A DNA stretch of 35,319 nucleotides from Pelargonium cotyledonis (taxonomy: Eukaryota; Streptophyta; Magnoliopsida; Geraniales; Geraniaceae): positions 1-35,319 of the forward strand of contig JAYMTA010000199.1 of assembly GCA_036897625.1 (NCBI GenBank), in the 5' to 3' direction. The notes beneath the pieces were generated by a model. That model searched no databases. It had not been told where the DNA came from and was given only the letters and a program-made list of their open reading frames with translations. Of the stretch, positions 1 through 21,918 are shown piece by piece. The translations under genes and the position numbers were made by a program. The number at the start of each line of letters is the position of its first letter. Position 1 is the first letter of the stretch.

Positions 1-249
1 TTTGGCACAATTGCGTTTGATGTTTAAGAGGTTTTGGCTTTGGAGTAGTGTTACCAAACAAGCCCCGAGTTGCCGAGTAAGTTGAAAAGGAGAGGTTGTT
101 GCTGAACTCGAATTTCACTTCCTCTCTCGAGAATTTTCATTAATCAATAATGAATCTACCAAATTGACAACGTCTTAAGCCTCTTGTCCAATAAATAAAA
201 CTATGTGTTACACATTAAGTTGGAGACTTTCAAAATGGTATGTATTTAC

Positions 250-470
250 CACCAAACGAGTGGGTCAATTGGTAAAGAATTGTCCCACCTTAATTTAAGG
301 TATTGAGTTCGAGTTTTAGGAAATGCAGTTGTATTAAAACTTGGTAGGAAGAGTTTTGCCGCCCTTGTGGTACTACCCGGCTCGAATGAGGATTAATCTA
401 GGTGTGGAGAGCTTTGCTGCCCTTGTGGTCCTAACCGACTCGACTGAACATTAGTCTGAATGTGGTGAAA
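250..470 (+). repeat. tRNA-derived SINE-like element with an internal tandem duplication
   Basis: An A-box-like stretch (TGGGTCAATTGG, 261-272) is followed about 37 bases later by a B-box-like stretch (AGTTCGAGTTT, 306-316). This is the order and spacing of an RNA polymerase III promoter of a tRNA-derived SINE. Downstream, a unit of about 57 bp with the core GCCCTTGTGGT occurs twice in tandem (about 350-407 and 408-465). The element ends are uncertain, no clear target-site duplication was found, and no acceptor-stem folding or CCA supports a real tRNA. Confidence 0.5.
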
Positions 471-722
471 CAACTTAAAGGTACGAACCGAAAATTTGCG
501 GACCCGCTGAAAACTCAACTAGTATTTCAGAAGATGGAATTTATTATCACATATTTTACTCTATTGTTCATATTAATGAGTAATTTTAAATAAGTAAAAT
601 AATTCAGAAATATCCCGCCACAGTCCGCGCAACATTTCAAACTCCCTCCGTCTCTCCCGATAACCCATAAGAGCAAAATTGGCCCATACCTCATCGACCA
701 CTGCTCTGTCCACTCTCCACCG

Positions 723-813
723 AAACCCTAAAAAACTCCACAATCCATGGTTGGTTCACTCCTCTTTCAATCACTGGCATTACTTGTTGATTCTTCATTC
801 ACTTCTAGGGTTT
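723..813. promoter_or_regulatory. Telo-box-like motifs in the RecQ4A leader
   Basis: AAACCCTAA lies at 723-731 on the plus strand and its close relative AAACCCTAG at 805-813 on the minus strand. Telo-boxes are frequent near the start of plant genes for replication, chromatin and translation. A near-match to an E2F site (ATCCCGCC) lies at 612-619. Function is inferred from motif and position only. Confidence 0.35.
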
Positions 814-1090
814 CACATTTCACATATTGTTGGATTCTGCAGGTCGTGTTTTATGTTTCTCGGAGCTACAAATGGTTCTGGTTTTGCTTCTCCCAGAATT
901 TTGAGGTGCGTAACCATTTTTGTGCATTACTCGTTCAGCACGATGCTCACCGATAAGAAAAATTGTTCCTCAGATACAGTAAAGCTAAAGTAATATCATT
1001 TTCACAGTGATAGGTTTGTTTGTAGAGTGGTTTCTGACTAGGAGGACCATCAGAGGAAATAGGCGAATATGTTAGCTGATGACAACGGGA

Positions 1091-11286
<10,196 letters not shown>

Positions 11287-12030
11287 CAATTGAGGTTGCA
11301 ATGTGTTTCAAAAATATGAACTGAAGAGATAGAAAACGCCATCACTCAAAAAATTTCCAGTTACTTTAAATTAAGAAACTGAATGGATGGCATTTGATTG
11401 TTAGGACACTGTTCTGTTCCATTGGTGTATTATATATTTTCTAATGTGTACAGTTCTGTAGTACATCATTTCTAGGACACAATGATCTGGGAATTTAGTT
11501 TTGCTGATAAAATGAAATTTTGGTAAATATATGATATAACAGGGTGTCTCATTATTTAGCTGGAAAGATTTGTGCTACGAAATGGAGCTTTAGTTGCTGT
11601 CATTGTCACTTTTTGATACTCTTTTCCGATTCATTTGTAGACTCTTTGTTCTCATTTTTGCTTTCATCATATGCTAATTTGTGAGAATATGTTTATTGCG
11701 GGTAAGATAAATTGTTTCTGTTGCAGTTAGTATTTCAAGTATTTCAACTTATATTACAGAAGGCCATTAGGCACATAAGACACTACCATTCAATACACAA
11801 TATGGCCATTTGCCACTTGAGGCCAATAGGTCATTATTTTTTTATCCCATTTGTACAAGAATTAGAACAAGCTGAAACTTCAAATCTAAACAGCATCTAC
11901 ACCATTTCTATGGAAGAGTTCAGCACATGCACAGCTTTAGATATCTGCAACTGTAATTACACTATGTACAAACCCGTGCGTATTGTGTTTCTTCATTGTT
12001 TTCTACATTGCATGCTTGATATTAGTCATA
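11287..12030. other. Spacer between convergent RecQ4A and TCP11-like genes
   Basis: This is 744 bases from stop codon to stop codon. It should hold the 3' UTRs of both genes, which may approach or overlap. No canonical AATAAA was seen for the plus-strand gene; an AATAAA on the minus strand near 11690-11697 is a possible polyadenylation signal for the TCP11-like gene. No ORF here resembles a known protein. Confidence 0.6.
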
Positions 12031-15000
12031 TTAGCTGTGCATATTATCAGTTAGATGTTTATACCATGGCTCATGAACACTGACAGAAACAGTGGCTACT
12101 CTCAGCAACACTTCAGCAGCTTTCACCACCTTTTCAATCAATGCTGCAGCTCCGACCTTTCGGAGAGCCATTCCAGCCAGTTCTTTTCCACTGGATCCGC
12201 TTCCCCCGAGCACAACCCCTCTTCCAGCCAAGTAGACAGCATGGGACACCTTTTCAAACACAACATCCCCGGACTGTAAGCTCTTTGCTAACATCGTTGC
12301 CATGACTACCTTTCTTGAATGATGCTTCTCGGTATTAGCTACTTTATCGTCTTCTTTTGAGAACCTACTGATTGTTTCAATTATCTTCTCGATGCTAGCA
12401 TCTTCGGCGTTGTCCAGGAGCTCTATCAGCTGTTCGGTGCATTTTGATACTATGCTTTCCATGTCTGCAGAGTTGGTTACCACTTGCTCGCTGATGAGCG
12501 TTTGTCGGCAAACAAGAATGCTGCATTTTCATGTAATTTTTGTTAATGTACAGTATAGTAAAACGGATGGCAACAGGCTGATGCAGAAAAGCTTACCTGG
12601 TAGAAGTTACAACGATCTTCTGAATTTGTGCTTGAACATTCCTTAACCTGGCGTGATTGAGAAGGAACATTTCGGGGAGATCTTCTTTTGTTAGACCTGA
12701 TACCCGACTGACTAACTTTAACAAGCCAAGTCTCACGAGTAAGTCGACAGTTTCCCCCTTGCATTCTGGTGGTTGGTCACCTAAGTTGCGAAGACAAAGG
12801 TCAAATGAGCATTAGAGCATGCATGGAAAAAGATAGCAATTTGCTTATGAGTAATGACTCGTACGTCCATACCTGTAACGTTTGTAGTATCTACATATGT
12901 TATTTGGCTTCCACTTGAATTGACCAGAGAATTTCCTCCAGTTCGAAGGGTGGTGGAAGGAAGCAATCCATGACATGAACTTCGGCGAGCTGTCAGAGCT
13001 GAGCAAAAACTTATGTGCTCTTCCAACTCTTCATCTTTGCAATTCCATATAGAAGAAATCCACTCAACTGTCAATGGTAAAGCCATGTAGGCATCAGAAG
13101 GAGATCCATAATGGTCAGCAAACGCTTTCCTAAGGTAGTCCAGACTGGCAGGTCCTTTCAATAAAGGCTTCAGGATCTTTACTCGAGCTTTGCTTATCTC
13201 TACCTTCAGAGCCTATGAAGAAGAAGAAAAAAGAATACAAGATCTTACAATAAACGCACTGTACCGGGGAAAAAATCATTAGGTACACACGCACTTGTGT
13301 AAATTATGAAACAAAAAAAGATCTACAAGTACCTGAATTTGCTCCAGGACAAATTGCAGACCCTTGATCGTAGCAATTATATGTGTATAGTTGGAAGTGT
13401 CGCAGCAACTAGTTTGACAGATTTCAGACAACTCTTTCAGTAACTTATGGTGTAGGAACTTCATTTCATCATCATTTGCTGGAGCGCTGAGCTTCTGAAG
13501 AGTGACCAAAGCAAACTCAAGAATCTTCCCAAGGTATTCAATGTCCAGACTACCCGACTTCAGAACCTTAAAGAACAAAAATAAGAAGAATCATTAAATT
13601 GAGTAAGTATTGGATATTGGAGGTAAGTACTGGTTATTGACTACAGAAATGCTACCACTAGAAAGACTATTACCTGAGAGAAAATATCCAGATCAATAGC
13701 TTCAACAATCTCACTTTTCCAGCCCTGTGGTGCAATCTCACAAATCTCGTCTCTAACCTCTCTCATGAGCTCAACGATCCTATCATAGTTAGGACCATCT
13801 TGTTTCATGGAATCCATGATATCATCCCAGAAGGCCTTCTCCATTGTTTCTCTCATCTTTTCATGAAAAAAATAATGAAAGAGCATATCCGAGTCAAAAC
13901 AATTAGCAATCTCAAGTTATAGCTTGGAACACCACTTAATATTGCCCTTTCATCAATGTTAATGTGAAGAATGAACCTATTGGAATATTGGATATTCTGA
14001 ATTCTCGCATGAAACTGGATACTTATAAGAGAAATAAGACAACAAAGAGATAAAATCCAAAGACAACCCTCTTTTCCTATACGAAATACACCAAAAATAT
14101 GCTAACAGTGAAGCACGATACATTCTGAATATGCCAAAACAATGCCAGCACTCTAATGATGATGAATTGATGATATCCAGCACTAACCTTAATAGTTATT
14201 TGATTTTCAGCAGGAGCATTTGAGCTATCCGTAAAAGCATGTTGCTCATGGAGAAGTTCATTCACAATCAATTCATTCTCCGTGGCCAACATTTCAACAG
14301 AACTAGATACTCCGGTTGCAGAAGAATCACCCTTAAATAAGGAGCGAACTACATGGCTTGGCCTCTCAGTCTTCTCTATCAAATTATTTCTTGTGTCTGA
14401 GCTAGCAACAGAAGCACTAGCTGATGAACTAGGCGAGCTTGTTGACAGATAGGGCATTGGTGACCCTGATAGGCTTCCATTCTCCTGCGCCTCGAAGAAT
14501 TTAGTTCGTGTTTCGGAAATCGCATGTTCCATACGCTCAATCCCAACATCTCCACCCAAATGTTGCACTTTCTCCCTCAAAAGTTTTTTATCTTCTGAAA
14601 CCTGCAAAGACCAATATTAATTACGCGAGCACAGAAAAGCTACAGCTGGAAGTGAAACTTTGTTCAAGCAAACAAGGAAGATGAAAAAGAATAAATACCG
14701 AAACAAGTGTTGGAAATGTATACCATTAAAAGGACAAAAAACAGATTGCCGGAAAATAATAATCAGATTTATTATTTTCTGCATATTATCAAATATCAAA
14801 AGTTAGCAGTACCTGTTTCTGAATAGCCATCATATCATGAGTAAGAGGAGAACTTTCCCCCTCTGGAGTCATCTTGCAAGTCTGAATCATGGAGAGTTCG
14901 AGCTGACAGGCTGCTCTCACTAGGTCCTCCACCAACAGTTGAGCATCCTTTACTTTCCACACAACAAAGCAATTCAAGTAAGAGCACCATACTTTATCAA

Positions 15001-18000
15001 ATGCTGCAAGCTGGTTCCTGAAGGTCCATCGTTTTGGTGATGCAGAGTCAGATTCTTCGTCAGAACTTTGTATAGGACCCTCTAGTATACCTTTTATCAA
15101 CAACTCAAACTCTCTAATGAAGTCTTCTGCAGATCTAGCCAGAGCTGTCTCACGCTCTCCTTGACCACTGAAAACTGCATCTGGATGGCCTAATATCATG
15201 TAGGCACAGAGAACTACTCTAACAGGATACCTTGTTGTTTTAGCAGGACTTCTTGCAGACGGAAGCTTGACTGCCTCCTCTGATGAATTCACCGTCCTTT
15301 CTTTTCTCTTCGTAGAAGTCCTCCTCAATGTAGCCTTTCTTTTTGGTGTAGCAACTCGCTTGAGCAGGTGATCAATGTTATCGAATCTGGACAGGTTATT
15401 AGTAACTCTAGCAGTAACAGTTCTGGAGATTCTAAGACGGCTCTCAAACCGATCAAGTAAAGCTTTCACAGTTTGAAGAGTTGCAGTTGATTCAATACGA
15501 ACAGCAAGCTGCTCAAAAGGCATTGACTTAATACTCTTTTCATTAATTTCCAAAGCATTGTAAGTTTTTGCCAAGGTTAAGGTAGTTCTTCGAAACCTAA
15601 GGAATTGCCTCCAGCACCTAAGAAAAGTAACATCATTAGGTAGTTCTTCGAAAGATTTTCTGTTTTTCTCCAGTTACTAGAAAAGCAACAATAATATAAT
15701 AAGTGAGAAAAGGTTCAAACCTAGCTAATTTTCTAGAAAGAATATCTGCCTGCTTGTGGTTCCAATTCACTCGAACAGAATTACGAAGCCTTCCTCTCTG
15801 CCTCAAGTATTCTGCTCTTTGTCGTCTTGCCTGATTGAAAATATTGTATGAGAAAACAGCAACTAAAAAAGAACCCCTAAAGCTCCCAAATAACAAATTA
15901 TAGAATGAAAGATTTCAACTTCAGAAAAAATCATACCCTCTGCATTCGATCTTCTAATTGTTCTCTCATCCTCCTTCTCTCAATCTCACGCTGACGAGAG
16001 ACAGACTTGGCCACTCGGTGCACTTGCAACACCCTAGCACATGCCCTGTTCTTTTCTGCTTCCAGTAATCCAAGCCGCTTCTTCTCAGCAGCTACACGCT
16101 TTTGCTGAATAGCAGCACGCATTTTCTCCTTATACTTACTTTCCCTAGCCATTCTTCGCACAATTGATTGATATGACCTTTCCTTCAGAGTAGCCCTTCT
16201 TTGTTTGCGAGACCTCAGAATAAGCATTCTATTTTCTTCTGCCTGTTGAACACGGGACTCCACTTTTGTTACAAGCTCCTTACGTTCATTCTCAAAACGC
16301 AGTTCTACGCCCATTTTGGCTGCTTGCCGCAACTCATCCATTCTAGCTAGGCGCATCTGAGCCTTTGCCAGAATGCTTAACCTGTAAATTAAGAAAAGAA
16401 GCTTAAACTTGTTTGGCATTTCCTGCTATGTATTTGGATAATATTCTTCACTTAACTTCTGTATAGCCAGGATATATTATACACATGGAAACTAAAGGGA
16501 ACAAATTTTGTCCTCCCAGAAGAAAATGTGAACCAGCCAAGCATTACATGAATCACGAGAAGAAAAAAAATCCACAGGAATACTAACAGTATCAGCGAGT
16601 GCAACAAGACAAGTTAAAAAAGAAAAGGCGACCATAAAAAATATGAGTATCTTACAGGTATACAAAAAAAACTATAAACCACCATTGCATATCAAAAGTC
16701 ACTAACTAAACTGTAATGATTATCAAAGAAACACAATTCAGATAAGGATTGGAGTGTTGTAAAAAAGAGATGAAATGTGTGAACAGCAAAATATATGCAC
16801 ACACTAGACAATCGTTTTAAACCCAGAAAACAAGCTAACTAAGGCTCTGCATAAAGCCAAATTGTTAGTTCATTTACCAAACTTTTCAAGCAGCCTAATA
16901 AACTCAGACAAGTAGAGCCCACTACTTTTCCGACAAGTATAAAGCACAACTTAGAGTAGAGTCACTTTTAGCACAACCTAAACAAGTAAGCAGTACGAAT
17001 TATGCAGCTAACTAAATACAGTCAGAAACCATGTATACAACTAAATTTTAATACCTTTTCTGCTCAGCAGCTTGGAGCTTCGCTTCTAGGCGCTGAGCAA
17101 GGTCTTCCTCACTAGAGGAAGAATGTGAGGGGCTTCTCGGTTTTGGCCGAGCTTTGCTTGCTAAACTCTCATAGAATTGCTGCTCCCAAAGAATATACAA
17201 AATACACAGACAAATTTTAAGCTTTTGCAAAACTAAGTATCAAATCAAAACCAAAACTAAAAACTGTATCAATTCTGAAAAAGCATATCCAAGTGAAGCA
17301 AGACACACACTCACAAGTAATTCAATGATAAAAAAAGTTGGAGTAAAATAAAAGGTATTGGTAATGAATCAGCTACATCATCCAGTTCGCTATCAAACAC
17401 ATTAAATTAAATTGATAAAACCATATACTGAAAATCATATTTGCAAGAGACCCATGTGAAGAAGGAAGGGACAAAATGAGTAAAAACTTAAAACTCAAAA
17501 CCGAAGAAGCAGAAGATGCACCCACCACCTACCTAACAGTAACACCAAACCCATCCTTCAGAACACAAAAAAGGCCTAAAAAAAATCAGCTAAAAAAAAA
17601 AAAAACACTAACACTGTGTTAGGCTTCACTGAAAGTCTGAAACGAAAAGAAAAGTAACAGAGATCGAAACTTTCACCACTTTCCCGATGATTCTGCACTT
17701 AATATTCTCACCATCCAAACACCAACACAAGCAATCGACTTGAAAAAAAAACGAAAAACAGTTACCAATTGTGAAATTAGCAAAAAGTAACATTGAGAAA
17801 TACTCAAATACCCAGATAAAAAAAGAAGAAAATTTGGTTATGAAATCAGAACAGGGGAGGGAAAATTCAGCGAGACCTTTCTGCGAAGATCGGCGAGACG
17901 AAGCTTAGCTTCGATGTCCTCGGCAGTGGAGGGCGTCTTGTGACAGTCCACCAGAAGCAACCTCCGTCGAAGCCTCCGAGGCAGCCTCGGAGGCCACGAA

Positions 18001-18080
18001 TGCGACAACCCATCATCGCCGCTCAGAGGGAACTCCATCGATACTCCGGCGAACCTGCCCGTCGTCTCCGGCGACTCCAT
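12031..18080 (-). CDS. T-complex protein 11 (TCP11)-like protein
   Basis: This gene belongs to the conserved eukaryotic Tcp11 family (fungal SOK1, animal TCP11); the plant molecular role is poorly defined. Coding exons in transcript order: 18080-17877, 17182-17055, 16381-15937, 15830-15721, 15617-14813, 14601-14188, 13856-13674, 13566-13333, 13212-12873, 12780-12597, 12520-12031. All use GT-AG and all phases join, giving about 1178 aa, usual for plant members. The N-terminus has the plant motif LPRRLRRRL and [20 protein letters not shown]. Residues about 100-300 are very rich in Arg, Lys, Glu and Gln and are probably a long coiled coil. A basic linker follows, then the Tcp11 domain from about residue 424 ([20 protein letters not shown]) to near the C-terminus. 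A Ser-rich low-complexity stretch lies in exon 6. An ATG four codons upstream (18092) is in frame and is an alternative start; 18080 was chosen because MESPE matches the usual short start. No breaks were found. Confidence 0.92.
16382..17876 (-). other. Long 5' introns of the TCP11-like gene
   Basis: Intron 2 (16382-17054, 673 bases) and intron 1 (17183-17876, 694 bases) flank the short exon 2. Both are AT-rich with A-runs on the plus strand (T-runs in the transcript). I see no embedded gene or mobile element. Confidence 0.65.
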
Positions 18081-18284
18081 ACATCCAAACACACTCGATC
18101 AACAATCACGATGAAACCGACGTATGTATCTACGTACCGTATACATAAATTACAATTAAGTGGTACGGACAATATAAATTGATTGAGAAATGTGGTTTCT
18201 TTGCTCTGTTTTTTTGCTTCTCTGTTCAGTTCAGAGAGACACACCAGAGAGTTACGTAATGTGAATTTGGTTCTTCGGAGGATG

Positions 18285-18300
18285 TGTTGTTATATATATT
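18285..18300 (-). promoter_or_regulatory. Candidate TATA box of the TCP11-like gene
   Basis: Read on the minus strand the sequence is AAATATATATAACAA, about 200 bases upstream of the start codon at 18080. This would give a leader of roughly 170-190 bases. It is a motif and position call only. Confidence 0.4.
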
Positions 18301-20566
18301 TAAGTGTATTTATTTATTTGTTTATTTTTTGCGTACGCGAGTTATAATGGTGGTTGCCACGTCAGCTGAGGCCCACCACAAAACACTCCATTTATTCTTG
18401 AAAGCTTTAATTAAATAATGAGACAGACACCTTTTAGTTACAAGAAGTTTAATCAAATATATAAGTACTTCATTTTTGATAAACTTTATATAAATAATTG
18501 TATGTACTTTTAATTTTAAAAAAGTAAATTAAATTTATTAGTAGTGTTAATTTTTTCTGTTAAAAATAATTATGTAATAATTTATTTGTCGTTGTTAAGA
18601 TGTTTAGCATGACATGTACATTGATGATGTGTCATATTTATGCGCAAACTATTAAAATAATTTTACGAGTCATATGTCAATTAATTATTAAAAATCAATT
18701 AATTTTTTTTATCTCTCCGCTTCTATCTTTCTTCTCACGGTTTATTCTTCTTCTTTTTGTATGCATTTTTTTAAAAAAAATAATACGACAAATCGTGATA
18801 ATATATAATTTATATAGTAGATTATTTCGAAAGTTATGAAAATTCTTTAATTTAAATAATTATTGAGCTCAATCTGCTAGCTTTATAACTAACTAATTAT
18901 AGAAGTTGAGAATAAGATGAGTTATATAGTTGTGGATGCAAATGTGGCAATTCGGATTATGGATAAAAAAGATCAACCCGGTCGAATCTTAGCTGAAAGA
19001 GTTTCGAATCGGATCAGATTGATTAAAGTTCATCTTTTTAGTGTAAATGAATAGATTTATCCGATTCGATTCAAAATTGATCAAATTAAATGGAATTATA
19101 TCTTATTTTATCCTAATTGGATCTATGTTGCTCGCGATTTGGATCCAAATTGACAACTCGATCTGAATTAAAACATTAAGCGACAAACTATAAAAAAAGT
19201 AATCGGAATTGACATGGGGAGAAAAAAAATCAGATCAATAATCAATTGAAAAATGGCGTAAAATTTATTTGTTTATTTTCAAAAGTAACATGTTTTCGCA
19301 ATTACACACGTTTTGTTTCACGTCTTAAAAAAGTCACAATTTTTAACAGAAAAAGTTAACACTGTTAGTGAATTTGACTTACTTGTATAATATTGAAATT
19401 TCATACACCTATTAATGGACCATCGCGTTGCCTCGCATCCTCTATGCGCGTACCTTTGAAGTCGTGGCATGAATGCTCTTGCACAAATCCATCACCACTC
19501 ACGCTGCCTCCCCTACTATCCACACACAAATTCACCATCGTTTGTGGACCATCGTGTTGCACTATTTTATTTCTAGTGTGTGCGTGTCTTTGCGTCTCAA
19601 GAGTCATTGCGCGATACTCCATGCACAAGTCATCCGCATCCGCACATGACTATTCCATACTTTGTTTGACAATAATTCAGGTACTCCAAAAAATTATCAT
19701 TTTTAATATGAGTCTTCAAAATATGGAAGTAGAAGCAACTTTGCACTTATTATGATCATCGTTCTTTTGAGAATACAATGGTGTCCTAACTTAAAAAAAA
19801 GTCATCAATCTCACATGGACACAACAAGGCACCCCATCTCTATATAGTGAGTCCATTTTTAGTGAGTTACGAAGTAGGCTTGAAAGCATACGTTGGATTT
19901 ATAACGCCTCAAGAACCACAAGAGAGCAACATGACACTATCAGAAGAAGTTGACCATTCTATAACTCCGTATCGATCCAAAACACTTAGATGGCATGTAG
20001 AAGTTCTAAAGTATGAATGTCTTCCATGGGAGTCACATTTCTGAAATATAGGACCTTAAGTCAAAAGCTCCGAGAAGATACTATTTCACTAACATCACAC
20101 ACTGTGACATCATCGACTAGGTTTGTAATGTGCTTACCATCAATTGGTATTTCACATAAATTAATGAAACCAACCAATTAACATATTGCATCTCTTCCAC
20201 AAATTTGGATTATTTATGTAAAAAATCATGCACGAATAGTGCACAAATCAATTGAATAATACCAATTGGTGATGAATCAATGGTGGGAGATTCGTGTGGT
20301 GTAGCTTTTAAAAATCACATAACTTGTGTTATTAAAAAGAAGCAACAATGGAGGATTGGAAGCTACCTACTTTGCTTTTGTGGTGGAATTTTATTTTGCT
20401 TTTCTACATTGAAAGCATGTGATGTGAAGAAGATTGCTTTATAAATATTATTCTTCATAAATTGGAAACATTTTTAATAATTTAAGTTCAATAAAAAAAA
20501 TGAATTTATTTTTAAGGGTACCAAAGAAAGTAACAATGCATTGTCACTTATATATGTTTGAGATGC

Positions 20567-20757
20567 AAGATCTCCGGAAAATTACACATACATATCATGT
20601 ACTTTACACATTTTACACATATTTATTCTGAATTAGTGGACGGATAGTTTTCTGACATAGTATATGGTGATCAATAGTTACAAACTAAAGTTCAGAATAT
20701 GTATGTATAAAAGGTGTAAAGTATAGGATATGTATGCATAATTTTTTTTAAGATCTA
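20567..20757. repeat. Long imperfect inverted repeat (hairpin/MITE-like element)
   Basis: Bases 20578-20632 and the reverse complement of 20691-20745 match at about 47 of 55 positions without gaps. Both arms continue outward to an AGATCT (about 20568 and 20751). A 58-base loop (20633-20690) separates them. No ORF lies inside. A short foldback of about 190 bp with no coding capacity suits a MITE. I could not define a target-site duplication. Confidence 0.65.
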
Positions 20758-21434
20758 TACTTAACTTTTGAGAATGAAATCCTTTCAAAGAAAAAACTTA
20801 TATGAGAATGAAATAGATGAAATAATTCTGGTTGGTAAAGCAAAATGTTGGTGGTTGAGGGTTGTGGTGGATACCAATATAAAAACAAGGCTTTTAGATA
20901 CAATATTCAAATTTTTACATGTGCATCAATGATGCTATATTGCAAATTTCGTTCCGTTCATGATTTGATTTTAAAACTGCATATGAATTCGGCTACTTTT
21001 CTTATGATTTAATGAAATAACAACAATTCTTGGTTCTATTTTTAAGGAGGAAATATTTGTTATTTTTAATGTGTTTGGCATTAGGAAGTAAATGAGTAAT
21101 GAAGTCAAAAAATTCCATGTATTTAGGCTTTTTTTGAGTGTTTTTTCTTCTTCTTCTAGATGTAGGGTTGTTAGATCATCGACGTTTGAAAAAATGAATC
21201 TAATATTTTTTTCTCGAGTAAAATGCTATACAATCCATAGGAGTACCAAATTTTATTAGTCTAATGAAAATTATTTGAACGGTATTAGTTAGCTTTAACA
21301 AATTTTACGAGAAACTTAAGGTAATGGACATCACTGAAACTAAATGTGAAATTATTCCATGATAATAATACATTCATAAAATTGTGTCATTATTGGGGCT
21401 TTCAATAAAAAAGCGATTTCTGGATACATATTTG

Positions 21435-21519
21435 AGCCCAATTGAAAATGGCTCACGGGCCTCTTTTGGGCTGTTCAAGTACCATATGGGCCGAATGGTG
21501 TCAGCGTCGATAAGGCCCA
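21435..21519 (+). promoter_or_regulatory. Site II motif cluster in the SHMT promoter
   Basis: Four GCCCA-type words occur within 85 bases: AGCCCA at 21435, TGGGCT at 21467, TGGGCC at 21487 and AGGCCCA at 21513. They lie about 400-480 bases upstream of the SHMT start. Site II motifs are bound by TCP transcription factors and are common in plant genes for growth and primary metabolism. A pyrimidine patch of CT repeats (about 21733-21752) nearer the start suits a plant core promoter or leader. Confidence 0.4.
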
Positions 21520-21918
21520 TTAAAGAAAATACATATCTAATGGTGGTTGATGATTAGTTCACAACAACATCCGTGGTCGACGCACCACCAGATCTCACCA
21601 GAGTTTCACTACGCTCACAGCCTGTCAAATAACCTGTTGGTCACTGCGCAAAATTTGGCCGTCTACTGCTACTTCCATCGTCCTGGCGAGAGAATCTGAC
21701 CGTAACCATCACAGCCCTTCCCCATCTATTCTCTGTCTCTCTCTCTCTCTTCCAAAGTAACGTTTCTAGGGTTCGGTCTCGAGGTGTCATCTTCAACCTC
21801 TGCACATCCCATGTCCTGTTACTGTTACTGCATCTTTTTCAAGCTCTGTTGTTACTGTTGTTCTCAACTCTAAATTAGCGTATCAGGTTTCGTTTTCTTC
21901 GATTCTGGGCTCGTTTCA

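Larger units (their letters stand above)
1..1090. other. Upstream region and 5' leader of the RecQ4A-type gene
   Basis: No protein gene is supported here. The first 240 bases show nothing recognisable. A SINE-like insertion lies at about 250-470. From about 600 the sequence becomes richer in C and pyrimidine, and it contains telo-box-like motifs at 723-731 and 805-813, as expected for the transcribed leader of the downstream gene. An intron in the leader is possible (donor-like GAG/GTGCGT near 905, acceptor-like CAG near 971 or 1007), but I cannot confirm it. Short ORFs here (for example 679-993) lack family similarity. Confidence 0.6.
18081..21918. other. Intergenic region between divergent TCP11-like and SHMT genes
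   Basis: These 3.8 kb hold the two divergent promoters and very AT-rich spacer. Besides the separately listed hairpin and motifs, there is a stretch rich in GATC, GGATC and CGAATC words at about 18960-19160, and a GC-richer patch at about 19410-19640 in which GGACCATCGYGTTGC occurs twice (near 19417 and 19546). ORFs such as 19393-19755 and 19847-20044 have no recognisable similarity. Degenerate transposon remnants are likely, but I cannot name the family. Confidence 0.55.

Noticed and set aside
250-330. A tRNA gene, because of the A and B boxes
   Set aside because: No acceptor stem or complete cloverleaf can be drawn, so a SINE-like origin is preferred.
679-993. 104-aa ORF upstream of RecQ4A
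   Set aside because: It has low-complexity composition and no family similarity; it lies in the probable leader and is not in frame with the helicase.
12055-12646. Plus-strand ORFs opposite the last TCP11-like exons
   Set aside because: They are antisense shadows of coding exons on the minus strand.
19393-20044. ORFs in the TCP11-SHMT spacer
   Set aside because: No recognisable domain, no supporting splice structure, and both strands give similar-length ORFs.
20139-20273. Inverted pair around CAATTGGTATT
   Set aside because: The match is only about a dozen bases around a palindromic word; this can occur by chance in AT-rich DNA.
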